Shown piece by piece: positions 12,470 to 24,977 of a stretch of DNA of 64,000 bases (position 1 is the first letter of the stretch; every line of letters starts with the position of its first letter). Below the pieces are notes generated by a model. The model searched no databases and was not told the DNA's origin. It saw only the letters and a program-made list of their open reading frames with translations. This DNA comes from Marchantia polymorpha subsp. ruderalis. Lineage: Eukaryota; Streptophyta; Marchantiopsida; Marchantiales; Marchantiaceae. Made by a program: the position numbers and the translations under genes. Location: positions 16,876,501-16,940,500 of the forward strand of contig AP031351.1 of the NCBI GenBank assembly GCA_037833965.1, given 5' to 3'.

Positions 12470-12860
12470 CGTACCGCCGAAGGCGCTAGTGGCAAAGGCA
12501 CTCGCTTCAGCCGTTTTCTTTTTCTTCTCTTCTTCCGCCAAAGGCGCATCTTTCCGCCGAAGGAGCGTCCTAGAACCGAAGGCACAGCCTTCCGCCAAAG
12601 GCAAACCCTAACGACGGAGGCGCTTCGGCCGAAGGAGTCTATAGCCGAAGGCGAAGTCTATCGACGAGGTCACGTCCACCGACAAAAGAGTTTCGTAATA
12701 CATCCTTCGTACGTCTTCCGCTGTAAAGTCTCCGCCGAAGGAGCTTGAGCCGAAGGCGCTTCCTTCTGCCTGCGCCGAAGGCACTTCGGCCGAAGGCTTT
12801 TCCGCCGAAGACCTTACCGCCGAAGGCGCGCGTGAAGCAGACCCTGCAGCTTGAACCGCC
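12470..12860. repeat. Array of CCGAAGG / CCTTCGG motifs
   Basis: About ten copies of CCGAAGG occur in under 400 bp, many as GCCGAAGGC, with degenerate forms (CGCCAAAGGC). Several are paired with the inverse, for example CTTCGGCCGAAGG near 12,784. Spacing is irregular, so it is not a simple satellite. On the minus strand it would read as AFGG/VFGG/AFGR repeats. Related motifs recur inside the gag-like frame at about 10,940-11,200. Confidence 0.75.
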
Positions 12861-13223
12861 CGTTCCGCCCAAGGCACCCGATTGTGACCCAAACCCCTAG
12901 ACCCCTAGATACTTTTTACTTTCTTTTCGCGTACTGATTCTTATCTACAGCTACTACCGCGGTACTCACTATTCAAAAAAATGCTTTCATTCCAAAAAAA
13001 AACAAAAACTGCGCTACCACAATCAGATTTTAGAATCTTGGCTGAATCCAATTTAGGAATTGTATTATGGACCAAATGTCGGTTATACTACTCATCATGA
13101 CAAAAAAAACTCTTCGCGATGAACATTTTCAGTAAATTCGTGAGATGTTCGTGAGAACGTAGCCTAAAGTGCGAGCTATGTATTTTTTGATCACTCTTAA
13201 TAGGAATATGTTTGTCAGCTTTA

Positions 13224-13700
13224 AATTTGACGCAACAAATGATATCAAAGCAAAACTTAGATTGTTTTCAGATAATTGTTGGGCATGCCTATTTGTTTTT
13301 CGACTTCTATTGGAAACTTTGTTTCCATCGGAACGTCTTTTTTCATCTTCTTGTCTTGGATTTTAGTTGATCAATTTACTACTAGTCATTATGACTTAGG
13401 AATGATGCTCAACGTTCATTTATATTTGCAATTGTGTGTGTTTTTGTCCAATTTAACGCAACAAATGGTATTGAAACAAAACACGAATTATTTTTTATCA
13501 TTGTTGCCATTGTTTTTTTCACCTGGAACTATTGTTGGAGACTACGTATGTTTATTATTGTTCCAATTTGTCTTCTTGCCTCAAAACCTAGCTGATCAAT
13601 TTATTATTAGTCATTTTGTTTGGATGGTGATGTTCAACGCTCGTATACATTTACAATGGTGTGTTTTTCGTCCGCCTTATTGGATCTCAGATCGTGATCA
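13224..13700 (+). repeat. Degenerate tandem repeat, period about 226 bp
   Basis: AATTTGACGCAACAAATG at 13,224 recurs as AATTTAACGCAACAAATG at 13,450. The following sequence matches in register, including the paired blocks ending GATCAATTTA-TACTAGTCAT and GATCAATTTATTATTAGTCAT. Each copy has a string resembling a Met-tRNA primer-binding site (TGATATCAAAGC at 13,240; TGGTATTGAAAC at 13,466). The 143-codon open frame at 13,276-13,707 is the repeat itself and has no recognised function. Confidence 0.6.
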
Positions 13701-13719
13701 CTTGTAAACGTCTTCAGTA

Positions 13720-14161
13720 TGTTAGAAATATAGAAGAGCTAATTTAAGATATTTATAATTAGTTTGTAATGCATTATTTATAGTAGCCATATCAGCCATC
13801 CTTGTGTTTGATAGGTAGAAAGTAAAAGTGTTAGTAACATTTCAACAATACATGTGTTTGTTAGAATGATGAATAATGAATTAGTTGAGAGCAACACATC
13901 AATCATTTATGTGTTTGTTACATAATGATTGAATGAGCTAGTTGAAAGAAACATATTAGCAATCACATGTATTTGATAGTATTATAGATCATGTTATCAA
14001 TCCACTAGTAGTGAAATGAATGGTGGGGATGAAATTTTATATCATCATAATATTTGTTGGTAAGATCCATATAAGGGAAAGAGAATCATTGCAGGTATTT
14101 TTTGTCTTTGGAATTATGTTCCATCTTTGAGTGAAATCTTCTCTTAATCCCTAATATTACA
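13720..14161 (+). repeat. Decayed LTR of the chromovirus family
   Basis: Plus-strand counterpart of the LTRs at 52,622-53,041 and 58,264-58,671. Shared blocks include GCCATATCAGCCATCC (intact: GCCACGTCAGCAATCC), an AGGAGTGGGATGGATGGTG-like stretch near 14,008, CCATATAAGGGAAAGAGAA (TATA region, about 14,069) and the terminus CCCTAATATTACA (intact: CCCTAGTGTTACA). A primer-binding site follows directly. Confidence 0.75.
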
Positions 14162-14329
14162 ATGATATTAGAGCTACCTTTATCTTTTCTTGAATATGGA
14201 ATACTACTCATGGAATAACAAGAGTACAATATATAGCATTTTGTTACTTGAGAATATATAATGGATGGTAGAGATCATTTATCTGCATAAAGAGAGAGGG
14301 CAAAAGAAAAACTTGTGATCTACAAATAT

Positions 14330-14740
14330 GGATGTGCACAGAAAAAATCCAATAACGTAATGATCAATTTCAAAACTCTTTGATATTCATTTTTGTTTTA
14401 TGGAGAAACATTATTTTTGTATGGACATTATATTTTATTGTGGTGCAAACTTTATGATTAGAATGATGGTATCAAGAAGGTGAATGATATTAATAATTGT
14501 TAAATACAAAAAGATATGAAATCATATTGTCTACATTTTATATCAAATGTTCAATGATTTGAATCATAAATCATCTGCTTTTGTTTGATTCAATACATAT
14601 GTACACATTATGATAATATTTTGAAAAATTAGATTACATAAAGATTTTATTGTGAAGAGGTATGGTGAAAAATATTATGGAGATGCTGCTACAAAGTCAT
14701 ATCTACCTTTTGTGACTCCTTTGATGAGAGTTTGAATATT
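14330..14740 (+). pseudogene. Relics of two leader ORFs of the chromovirus
   Basis: Around 14,335-14,490 the plus strand reads MDVHRKNP, LFDIHFCFMEKHYF and CGANFMIRMM, matching the 82-residue leader ORF of the intact element (LFDIHLRCMEKHHF, WGADFMTRVM). Around 14,550-14,740 it reads YDLNHKS, KDFIVKRYGEKYYGD and PFVTPLMR, matching the 84-residue ORF (RDFLVRNYGEEYYRA, PFVTPLLR). Order and position between PBS and gag are the same as in the intact copy. Confidence 0.75.
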
Positions 14741-17213
14741 TGTCATATTTTTTTGTATTTAAATGAGTGAAAGTAAACATGAAGACATCATTAAACATGA
14801 ATGAAGTCTTAAATACCATCATGCTATCATTTCGTTAGAGAATGAGAATATGAAGTGAACATGAAATGGATAGATTGAGGTTGAAAAGTTAGTATCAAAC
14901 ACTCAAATTCAACAAAAACCAAATCTTATTGATATTATAGAGACAAATTGAATACAACTCCAAGAGATTAAAGATCAAAACAATATCTTGCTTCAATTGA
15001 GATTGTCATGTAAGGTAAAAGTATACAAGGGGAGTAGAATTATATGAATCAAAGAAAGTCAAATCATGATAATGAATATACATTTGTCTCATTTTCATGT
15101 TTATGATTTTATTGTTAGATTGTTCATATATTTTTTTTACCTCATGAATACAACAACAAAAACGAATGCATGGAAAACGAATGCTACATGAAAACGAATG
15201 CTATCAGAAAGATATGCTATACTTTCATGGAATGAAAGGCAAGAATAAATTTAGCAAAAATTTCAAGTTGTTGATTCATTTCATACAACAACAATGAAAT
15301 TGTGAAATTTGAAATAGAAAAGACATATCCACAAAAATATTCAAGAATTTCTTGATCTTCAAGTATTTATCAATGATATGATTGGAATCAAAATCTTGAA
15401 AATTTACAAACGAGGTTTGAACGATTGAATACTAAAAGAAGTGATGATAAACGATTTATTCACAGTGAATGAAGCAATTGCAATTGCTCAACAAATTTTA
15501 TGTGCTTATGAAATCACACACGTTGAATAACCAAACGATGTTTGAGTGTCAACGGACCCTACACCAATGATGGTGGAAAATCTTTGACGTAGAGAAGGTT
15601 TTGTACTATCACAAAAACCAGCATCAAAATTTGAAAATAACATTTGAGTGACATTGATTTCAAATTTGCAAGAAGTGTATGCAAATAATGAAATGACTTG
15701 AAAAAGACTTTGTGATACACATCAATGCTATACATGTAGAATGACATATCACATAGCCAAGTTTTGCCAAACTCAATCATTTAAAAAAAACGTCCAATGC
15801 AATGACAATCTTTCAACAACATGGAGACACAAAATACAATAAAAGCTTAAAAAGTAGCTTCGTGAAACAAAGATGATCAATTAACTTGCCCCAATGCCTT
15901 TTTGGTTGTACAAAATAAAGAAAAGTCAAGGTTGAAAAAAAATGATTGGAATTTATGGAAGTAGTATGAAATAAGATCAAATGATTGTCACGTATGTAAT
16001 GATCAAAGTACAAAAAGATGATCATTTTTATTGATACTAGAGCAACAAAAAAATGCTGCAATGAAATTAACATTCATGTTGATGAAGGATTCAAATGAAG
16101 AAGTGCAATTGTCAAACTGATAAATTGAAGCAATAAAGATACAAAGCTCCTCCTTGTATCTATCTATAGATAATTTTACACTGAGTGTACAGTTATTTAT
16201 AGATAGATACAATGAGTAGCTTGAATGAATAATAATTTGTTTAGCTCAATATGATATCATATTAAGAATGTCATGGATGAATAATATAATCCGTAGGTAG
16301 ATTGGAGAAGAAAAATATTAGTTGGAAAATTCATGGAGATAAAATAGATTTCAAAATAGAAATCTATCTCACTTTGTGATAGATAAAGCATAACTTTCTA
16401 AAGATGATATATTTTTTTGGTTATCTATAAGAGACATTGTTGAATCCAAGGACAAACTTTACATTTAGATCCTTGATTGACATTTTTATGGAGTACAAAG
16501 ATGTCTTTGTAGATAATTTAACTGCATGATAATCAACAAAGAGGTATGTAAATCACAAGATCAAGATAATATCTGGATTCCATATTGTTTAGCAGATCAA
16601 AAAATTGCAAAGCTCAAATGAATGGGATGTTGAGCAAAAGATTAATTCAACTAAGTGTTTCTCATTATGAAACTTCAATGCTATTTATGAAGAAAAAAGA
16701 TATGAGCATGCGGTTATGCATTGAAGACCATGAATTGAATTAGCAAACGGTGAAAAACAAGTATACATTATTTTGTATGAATAATTTGTTTGATAAGCTT
16801 CAATGAGCATATTTCTTCACCAAATTAGATCTAAGGAGCAACTACAATCAGTTTTGAACTGCGGATGAAGATATTTACAAGACTTATTTTTGTACTATGT
16901 ATGATTACGTTAAATATCTTATGATAACTTCTAGTCTTACTAATGCATCTCCTACATTCATGGAATTAATGAGAAATTATTATTTTTTGCCCATATCTAG
17001 CTAAATATATTATTTTTATTTCTAGATGATGTTTTAATATACAGTCTTGAGTGATCATAAGCATAATTTACTAGAGGTTCTTCAAGTTTTGAGAATTAAT
17101 GAATTATATATCAAAACTTCAAAATATGAGTTTGGCAAGTCAACTGTATATTACTTGAATGATAGAGTTATAGTAGAAGGAATTCAAGTGATGAGTGAGA
17201 AGATTGATCTATT

Positions 17214-19016
17214 TTGAACGGTCAAGGTGTGCCCGGCAAGAAGCGCTTCTTGAACTTGATATTGAAGAATCAGTCAAGAACAACAATGAAAGACAACTCA
17301 CTCCAAAAGACGTGGAAGCCATTCAGTATCTAGAACCTATCCAAGAGCCTGCATGGATCATCAACTTCAGCCATTCAGATGACAAAATTGAGCTAACAAA
17401 TGTTCTCGCTCCAACTACTGAAAAAAGCAACTCCAAAAGTCTAATAAAGAAGCCTGATCGACTTAGAATTTGAAAAGGAGAATTGATAGCAAGGAAAGAG
17501 ACGAGCAGAGCCACTTGAAGAGCTTTGACTGCCCTTTTGCATTTTGAAGAAAATAAGAGGATACCATTAGAAGGAGGACTGTAGACAATACACATAAAAT
17601 GAAAGGAGCTCAGATCCTTATTGTCTTATTTAAACGAGCTCATCCGTAACAGCGAAACAATATTTCGAGATGACGTATCTATGTGACAACTGACTACTCA
17701 AGATGAAATCAAATCACTACACGAGAATTATTCTATGATCTCATTTGAAAAATGTGATCATCTTGAGGTGGATGTTCAAATACAAAACTGATGCCCAAAG
17801 GAGTGTAATCAAATACAAGGAGAGAATGGTAAAGAATGCTTACAACAAAAATAGTGCATTAATTACAAGGAGACATCTACTAACACACAAGTGTTCAAGC
17901 TGTGCAGACAATAGCTACTTATTGAGTTTTGGATGTCAAGCTATATGGTTTGAAAATTGTCTTTTTCTATGATATTGAAGAAAAGATTTATATGTAGCAG
18001 CCGTAGAGCTTTGTGCAAAGAGACAACAATCTCGTGTGGTTACTCAAGAAATCTCTTTACTGATTAAAGCAAATCTCTAGAATCTTATGAATTCAATGTT
18101 CATTACCCTAAAAAAGTTAAGCTTCAAATCCTCTACAGCAGATCCATGCTTGTTTCTCCTCTGAACATGGACAGAGGAAAAAGAAAGTGGAGAACAGATG
18201 TCCACAAGCGCAAGAGCAAAAAATCTTGATGAGTCAAAGATGTTGGAACTCACCCATCAAAAATATTGCAAGGAGATTATGGAAAAATTTCAAATGCAGG
18301 ATGACAAGCATCGTAGAGTGCCACTGCGGTTGGTGAGAAATTGAAACAAGATGACGAGACTCTTAACACCAAGAAATATACCTACTTCAAAAAAGGCGAA
18401 GTGTTTCTCTCCGCTTTCACTTATTCAATATTAGACCGTTTCAAATCACAAGTGTATTCTTTTGGTATATGTTTGGACTTACAGTTGATCAATTGAAAAT
18501 TGTCACGAGAGCAATGAAATATCTTGATGAATACTACAGATGTGAATTTTATGTTTGAAACCTCCGATCAATCTCTAGAGATCTACACCAAGGTAGAGTT
18601 TGTCAACGACCTATACTCAAGAAGATTAACATTTGGCTACATTGTAAGATGTTTGATGTATCATTGAAATGAAAAAGTTGCCTCCAAACCACATAATCAT
18701 TGTCAATCATTGAGTAAGAGTATCAGAGCGCCTCAATGGTGATGAAGAAAGCACTATGATTAAGGATGATGCGGACTTGAAGATTCCAACTATGGGATCC
18801 ATGATGATAACCAAGCAGCTTTGAAACTTCTGAAGCATCTTCTTGCTTCAGACTATTTTGATCATATCAACGTGATTCACCACTTCACAAGGAGAGTACA
18901 ATGCAAGGAGAAGTGAAGTTCATTAATTGTCTTATAAAGAAGTTGATTGCAAAATTTTTGTTTAAGGTACTTCCAACTGATCAGTTTGAGTACCTTAAGG
19001 TGTTGGCTGGAATTGC
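17214..19016 (+). mobile_element. Decayed Ty1/copia pol fragment
   Basis: Plus-strand reading with stops and shifts gives the copia RT/RNase H order. QDEIKSLHEN at about 17,700 is followed by WMFKYKTDAQ and VIKYKERMVK (about 17,768-17,830). Near 17,970-18,165 come EEKIYM, QP, SFVQRD and LKKSLYGLKQ, then TADPCLF. The RNase H end is at about 18,805-19,016 (DDNQAALKLLKH, HINVIHHFTRR, FLFKVLPTDQFEYLK). The segment before 17,440 carries a 92-codon frame of uncertain identity. It abuts the truncated chromovirus with no visible LTR at the left. Confidence 0.75.
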
Positions 19017-19059
19017 ATGACACGAGGCAAGGCTCCGCGTGAAAATATTAAAATAAAGA

Positions 19060-19620
19060 GAAGAACGTTCAACCTAACCATAGAGTTTTGAGGAATGGAT
19101 GATCCGATTGCAAGGACATAGAAGCACATCCATGTGAGGTTGGGTGGTGTGGCATGGAAGCACGCCACCCTACACTGGGAACATGCATATCCATGTGACG
19201 AATTGAGAGATTGACTTCTTTAGCAAAAACATAACTCAAAATTAGTACTTCTTGCATGTCTATCTAGGTAGGTAGGATTTTTCATGTGAAGTTCAGCTTG
19301 CCAGTCTATAAATAAGACACTTTTGAATTTAAACATCCCATTTTGGGAGTCTAATACATCACTTGTTTGCAAATTCTCACTCATATCTTCCAAGCCTCAA
19401 GATTTAAGATATATGAGGCGATGAAACACAACTCGTCTTGAACAATTGTATCTTTGAGTAAAAGACTTGTTCTTGTGTATATAGTTCAAGATTGGATGAA
19501 TCACGCAATTTTATTGTCGCTGATTCTTGTGTTTCATCCAACATTTATCTCTATTCTTTGTTTGTTTTTGTTTGAACTTTCTTAATAACATTATTTACAA
19601 AGTTGTTTATAATGCAATCT
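19060..19620 (+). repeat. Possible 3' LTR region of the copia relic
   Basis: The region lies just after the copia C-terminus and contains a TATA-like TCTATAAATAAG at 19,305-19,316, which suits an LTR promoter. I could not define its ends and no partner copy is in the window, so the call rests on position and composition. Confidence 0.25.
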
Positions 19621-22500
19621 ATGAGCAACCAATTTTCTTGGTAAATAGCAACAACACTTGAAGACTAATAACAACAATAAAAAATTTACTTACACCTTGT
19701 ATCAATTCCTTGAATAAAATTCTGTATTATTGTAACTTACTATCATTATTACAGAACGATGGTATTGTTCAATTAAAGATAAAGTTTTGATAAGAATTAT
19801 GGATGAGTAATTTTAATGTACATTCAAATTCATTATATACATGATAAAATTTTTGAAACATGAAAAGTTTTCAAGAAATGTGGGCTAACTTATCCAGCTT
19901 TTTCATCTTACAATTATCATAAACCTTACGATTAATGTCACAATTGTCAACACTTTTGAAGATGTTTAATCCGGTGTTCAACTATCGTCACAGATTTTAA
20001 TTTTTCATTATTTGCAAAATTCAATAGCAATGACTTTACATTGCATTCCAAAGTATGGAATTACTCTAATATGGATGTTATTTGGATCCAATCGTTGAAC
20101 ATTATTTTTTCATCCTTCTAGTGTTTAATCTACATATTTAGTTTTATCAAAATTTATAATGATTGAAAATTTTATCATATCATACTCAAAGTATGTGGCT
20201 TATTGACATTTTCAAATTTTTTATCCAGCACAATTAAAAAAAATTCAAAAGTTTTTATAGATTCAAATAATTTCTATTTTAACATAGAAATAATCATATA
20301 TTTCAAGATTTGATGTTCTATCAAGCAATGATTAATGTTTTCTCCCATTTATATACAGACTTTGAAAAAATAAAGTATTGTTTTTGGTATTGTACTAATA
20401 GTACATTTTTTATAATTAAATATTATATTTTTAATATCATATACAATTTTATAGTTTTTTCTTAATAATTAATATTTTATTATATGAAATTTGGTGTGAT
20501 CTGTATAGGTTTTTTTAAAAACATCAAGTCTTGTTATATTATAAGAGATTAAAATAAACTAATTCAAACTAGTTTAAAAAAATTCCGACCATAATATTCT
20601 TAAATATGATATGCATGTTATCAATACTTTCATCATATGAGAAAAACTTAAATCAATTCTTGAATTTAATTTCAAATGCATCTATCATAATTTTACATAC
20701 ATATCTTTGATATCTACATATCATTGTTACAAATTTTTCTAATGGTTTTATTTGTATGAATCTTTTCAAAATCAAAATACAAATAAAATTTTCAAGTATC
20801 TACTTTACATGTAATATACAAATGAAGATGAATTTTTAGAGTTTCAGATCTTAGATTTATACAATCTATACATCTACAATAATCTGCTTATTCTTTGATC
20901 ACTCTAAATTCGTTGATTTTTCTTGATTAATTTAATAATACTCTGAATCGTTAGTGAAATTTTTCATTATTTGCGTGTATAATCATTTTAGCCGGAATTT
21001 CAAAAGTCTGGACTGTTAACAATACACTTCAATGATACGATAAAATTTTGGTTTAAAACTACATTTTTAAAATATATTTAATTCATTGTATTTAAAATAT
21101 ATTCCAATTTATCATGTTATGAATTAAATAAATTTTGAGATTCGAGCTCATTTGAAAATATGAGTTGCTTCTATTCTGATTCATGTTTAGAAAGTATTCA
21201 CCAACACTGTACACACATCTCGGTAATTATTATTATATTAATTTCTGTTTTCCAATTGGTTTATTTTACATTCCTCACGTGAAGATAGAATTCTTCAAGA
21301 ATATGTCCGGCAGTTACAAAACCTATATTTCCCTACTCTGATAGAAAGAGAAAAGATCTAATAGAAAGTATTTCAATGTGCTGATAGAAAAAGAAAGGAA
21401 CATAAAGGACAAATTGTAATATCTGTATTTATGTGTAATTAACATTCATGTAAATTCATAAAAGATTGAACTAAAGACAATTTCAAGTTTAAATTGAACT
21501 TTTTTCTAACTTAAAATTCGTGTGAAAGCATTGGTAGTGTACACCTTACGTGTAGGATATTTCTGGTATGGGTTTTATCAGCTAGAATTCATTGATTTCA
21601 TATGTTATATTTGACTCAATGTTTATGATATGACAACATTTAGATCACACCCAAACTTCAAGTGATATATGTATGACATTTGAGAAAAAAAGGATTGAGT
21701 CTTGGTACAGACATGCACATATACTCCTTCTCGGTCAAAATTGTAGCGGCCTACAGTCGGTTTACAAGCCGCAACTACGAGTTTTCCTCTATGGTGAGTA
21801 GCGACATTTTATCGAGAACTGTACCTGAACTGAACGTTTTCACGCGCCGGGAGTTCAGACCATTTACACGGGCCAGCTGTCGATAACATAGAACAGCGAC
21901 TCAGGTCTTTAGATTGCGTGATAAGCTAAGTTGCAATAACGGATACATTAAGATAACCACTACGCGCAACATAATGTATGTACTGTTTTCTCGTTCACAA
22001 ATGCATATGGCCCTGACCAGGATAACATTGAGTGAAAATCCATTGCCCCCATCATGACAGCACAGCGCTAATAAAGTGAAATTGAGATATACAAAGAAGT
22101 GAATATATTAAAGTGATAGTGGATGTAAATATTATGCACAAACAACGAATACCAGGACCAATCAGAACAAGTCCCAGGACTAAATATTAGATTAAGAATC
22201 CATCAAAGTGGAATAAGTTTTATCACCTAAATCAACGATTATCTTATAGCTCACTGACTGACCCCTAGACACAAGCTCAAGATCAAAATGTTCGAACACA
22301 TTAACCCATCTCAGGTTTCCGAAGAAACATAACGACCAAGCAAGAAGAGAAAGAACCACTATTCGAGATGTGAGCTTTTGCGAAAAAAACTAATATGGTA
22401 AGAACTGAGTCTATAATTTAGCTACACTCACTATCAAAAAAATTTTAACTTACAAAAAACAATAATCACACCTTGCATTGACAATGATAGACTCGGTTCA
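19621..22500. other. AT-rich intergenic/repeat-remnant DNA
   Basis: Mostly AT-rich with no open frame above about 70 codons. The short frame at 21,680-21,886 has no motif. No RNA gene or element terminus was recognised. Confidence 0.5.
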
Positions 22501-24785
22501 TCGCTCGCTCATTACTTGGAAGCCTTGACAAAGACTTATAATACTCAAGCAAACGTCCATCCCTTGCGGCTTTCCCTCGACTTAAAGTCACTACACACGA
22601 TACACTACGATGCGTTTATTCTTTTCTTAAGTGTTGACGTAACTATAACGGTCCAACAATACTTCAGACAACATTGTTTCATGGTAAAATATCTTACAGA
22701 TGCGATAGTCTACTCAAGAGTGCAACTGGCTTGTATACAAGAAAAAAAAAACCCCGTAACTGATAAATTGTGCTTTCACGAAGAGTCATGAAGTAAACCC
22801 AGTGGAGCCACTTCTTTTGAGCTGCAGAGTTACGTCTCCGTGATTGTCTTCAACAGTTGCAATGTACACATTTGATATAGTTACCTCCCTCGTCTCCATT
22901 ATCGTCTTCGTCTCAAACCTCCGCGCTGGAACTTTCCAGAGTCGTGGAGGTTGTTGGATCGAGGAGTTGAGTAATCATAATCCGCTAATGTACTCTCCAC
23001 TACCGTCGCATGGAATGAAACCCCTTGACCGTAGTCATATTTTGATACCCTCTACACATTGAAACAACCCATTTTCCAGCCACCTGTTAGCAAGGCAACA
23101 TGTACCGGTGGCTTGCCTACAAAAATTGTGAAGTACAGTTTGATAGCCTCAATGAATGTATTGCAGAGACCGAGAGGCTGGCTCCAGGTTCTGGTGTACG
23201 GAAATGCTCATTAGGTAAGCCATGAGTGAGCCATATTGGTATGAGGAAAGTAGAAAGAGATATGACCAAGAATGTAGATTTACTCTGATGACTAATGAAC
23301 AATGTAGATCTTCTTCAACAAACGATCCTGGACTGCAAGAGATGCAATTAAAGACAGAGTAATAAGCGCTAACACTGTCATCCAAAGGCCAGCTTTATCT
23401 TAAGTTTGGGGTCTTTCGAGTACGAACGCTGTATCAGGAGGTCAAACATCCTAGAAGTCTCAAAACTTCGCCACCAGAGGGTTTTCCCTCAATGCGTCTT
23501 GTGACCGCAGACAAGGAATATAATATTCTGAGCTTTATTCTTAAGGAAGACACACCATGACATTTAGCGCAAATATCTTGCTGTCGTGATGGCTGAAAAA
23601 AATTCCAAAATATAACAGCTCAACTGAGGCGTGGAGTCTATGGTCTTTCAGGCTTCGACAGGCACAAACTACTTTATGTTCAGTACGAATCAATGGTACG
23701 ATATCAACATATCATATTCAGAACAAACATGGCAACAAAAATTCGGCATTAAAGTGTGACGTCTAAAGCAGGGCAGATATGTTTGAACCACAGTGTAGTC
23801 CAAATATGCCTCGCAATCTTATGGAAATGCATTGTATCATTATAGTAACTGAAAAGGACTGTTGCGACTACGGCCGCAGGAGAGTAACTAAATGTTAATC
23901 GACATTAGAAACAAACGAACACAGGCGTAAGCGATAGCAATGAGGTATGAGCGCACCACGACGATCTGTATATTTAGGGAACAAAGGATAAGGTATCATC
24001 CAGAACCTACCTCCAATCACCCTGATATATAAGTTAGGGCTGAAAATTAATGAACGAAGTAACTTGGCACAATTTTCTGATGTAAATATTGATGAATATA
24101 TGTATAACAAGCCCATAAATCCCAAGTGATGAATGGCAGAGTGCACACATAAAAATAAAAGTAGAGTCATAGGAAGCGACCTTAGGAAACATGACATTCG
24201 ACGAAAAGATCTTTGAGAAGAACAGTGATAAGAAAACCATATTTATCACAATAGCAGTACCCAGGAACGAAGTGATCTAGCTACAGAAGCATTGTCAAAT
24301 ATCCTGGCGGAACTTCAGGGCTACACGATCACAATCTAGGTCACAACACCTTCAGCAAGACCAAAACAAAGGCCAATACCTTGTGATGACTCCTCCCCCT
24401 AGGGATATACGTGGTGGTAGTTTTTTGCTGTGAGTCCACATAACCTGCAAATGAAGGAACCGTGACATTAGTATGGTAACCCGTCGATGCTGCCCAGTGA
24501 TACGATCAAACGCAAGCGTAGAACATCCCATTTACAAATTTCAAATTAGGTCAAGTGCTTGCTTACATCAGGCGATAAGCAACACACCTATGAACAGAAA
24601 TTGAATAAGAAACTGCATTTGTTTCTGCAATTGTAAGACTGTGAATCGAAATGCTCACTGATTGCTGTAATGAACCAACTGTTGCACAAAAATCTAAGCA
24701 AAGTGGACTGGGACAACACTCACACTACCAGCAAAATATGATAGACGAGGTGAACGGCATACTGAAGAGACTTAGGACATTCAAA
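22501..24785. other. Unassigned region downstream of the secreted-peptide candidate
   Basis: Balanced composition typical of the gene islands here. Open frames of 60-100 codons occur on both strands (for example 22,516-22,791 plus and 23,895-24,197 minus), but none shows a family motif. Some of it could be 3' UTR or introns of the minus-strand transcript that starts near 25,000. Confidence 0.35.
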
Positions 24786-24977
24786 CTACGAGATGAAATG
24801 ACGACAGTTATCATAATCTGGAGCCCAATCTTTCCCTTTGAAATTTCCCTTCAAGAAATACGTGTCCATAGCGTGATACAGCTTTGGACGCCAATTACCT
24901 TGTCGTCCGCAAGAGGAACTGGCGATGAGTGACAAGGCTATGACGAAAACCAAGAGGAACGTCGCCAACCGATTCAT
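24786..24977 (-). CDS. Putative small secreted protein, 63 residues
   Basis: The start codon context is good (GACGAAGAATGAAT). Residues 1-20 form a clear signal peptide: MNR, then a hydrophobic core (LATFLLVFVIALSLIA), then small residues SSSCG as a likely cleavage area. The mature part of about 40 residues has two Cys and is rich in aromatic and basic residues (NWRPKLYHAMDTYF, WAPDYDNCRHF). I recognise no family. An intron could alter the C-terminus because the frame ends soon after a possible exon edge. The role is unknown: export to the apoplast is inferred only from the signal peptide. The upstream minus-strand sequence to about 25,200 looks like a 5' UTR, with a TTTTAAAA stretch near 25,195. 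Confidence 0.45.
   Translation of the reverse strand: MNRLATFLLVFVIALSLIASSSCGRQGNWRPKLYHAMDTYFLKGNFKGKDWAPDYDNCRHFIS

Larger units (their letters stand above)
13720..17213 (+). mobile_element. Decayed Ty3/gypsy chromovirus, truncated in RT
   Basis: Same family as the element at 52,622-58,671, in opposite orientation. In order: LTR (13,720-14,161), PBS TGATATTAGAGC (14,163-14,174; two changes from the Met-tRNA site), leader with relics of both small ORFs, gag relic (about 14,760-15,530), protease relic near 16,020 (IDTRAT where the other copy has IDPGAT), and RT relic about 16,540-17,213 ([28 protein letters not shown]). Stops and frameshifts occur throughout. Homology stops abruptly after EKID at about 17,213, where copia sequence begins. 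No 3' LTR was found, so integrase and chromodomain are missing. Confidence 0.8.

Noticed and set aside
13276-13707. 143-codon plus frame with hydrophobic stretches, membrane-protein-like
   Set aside because: It coincides with a 226-bp tandem repeat and the apparent repeats in the protein follow from the DNA repeat; no family match.
15559-16212. Three minus-strand frames of 69-86 codons
   Set aside because: Antisense to the decayed chromovirus gag/protease region on the plus strand; no motifs of their own.
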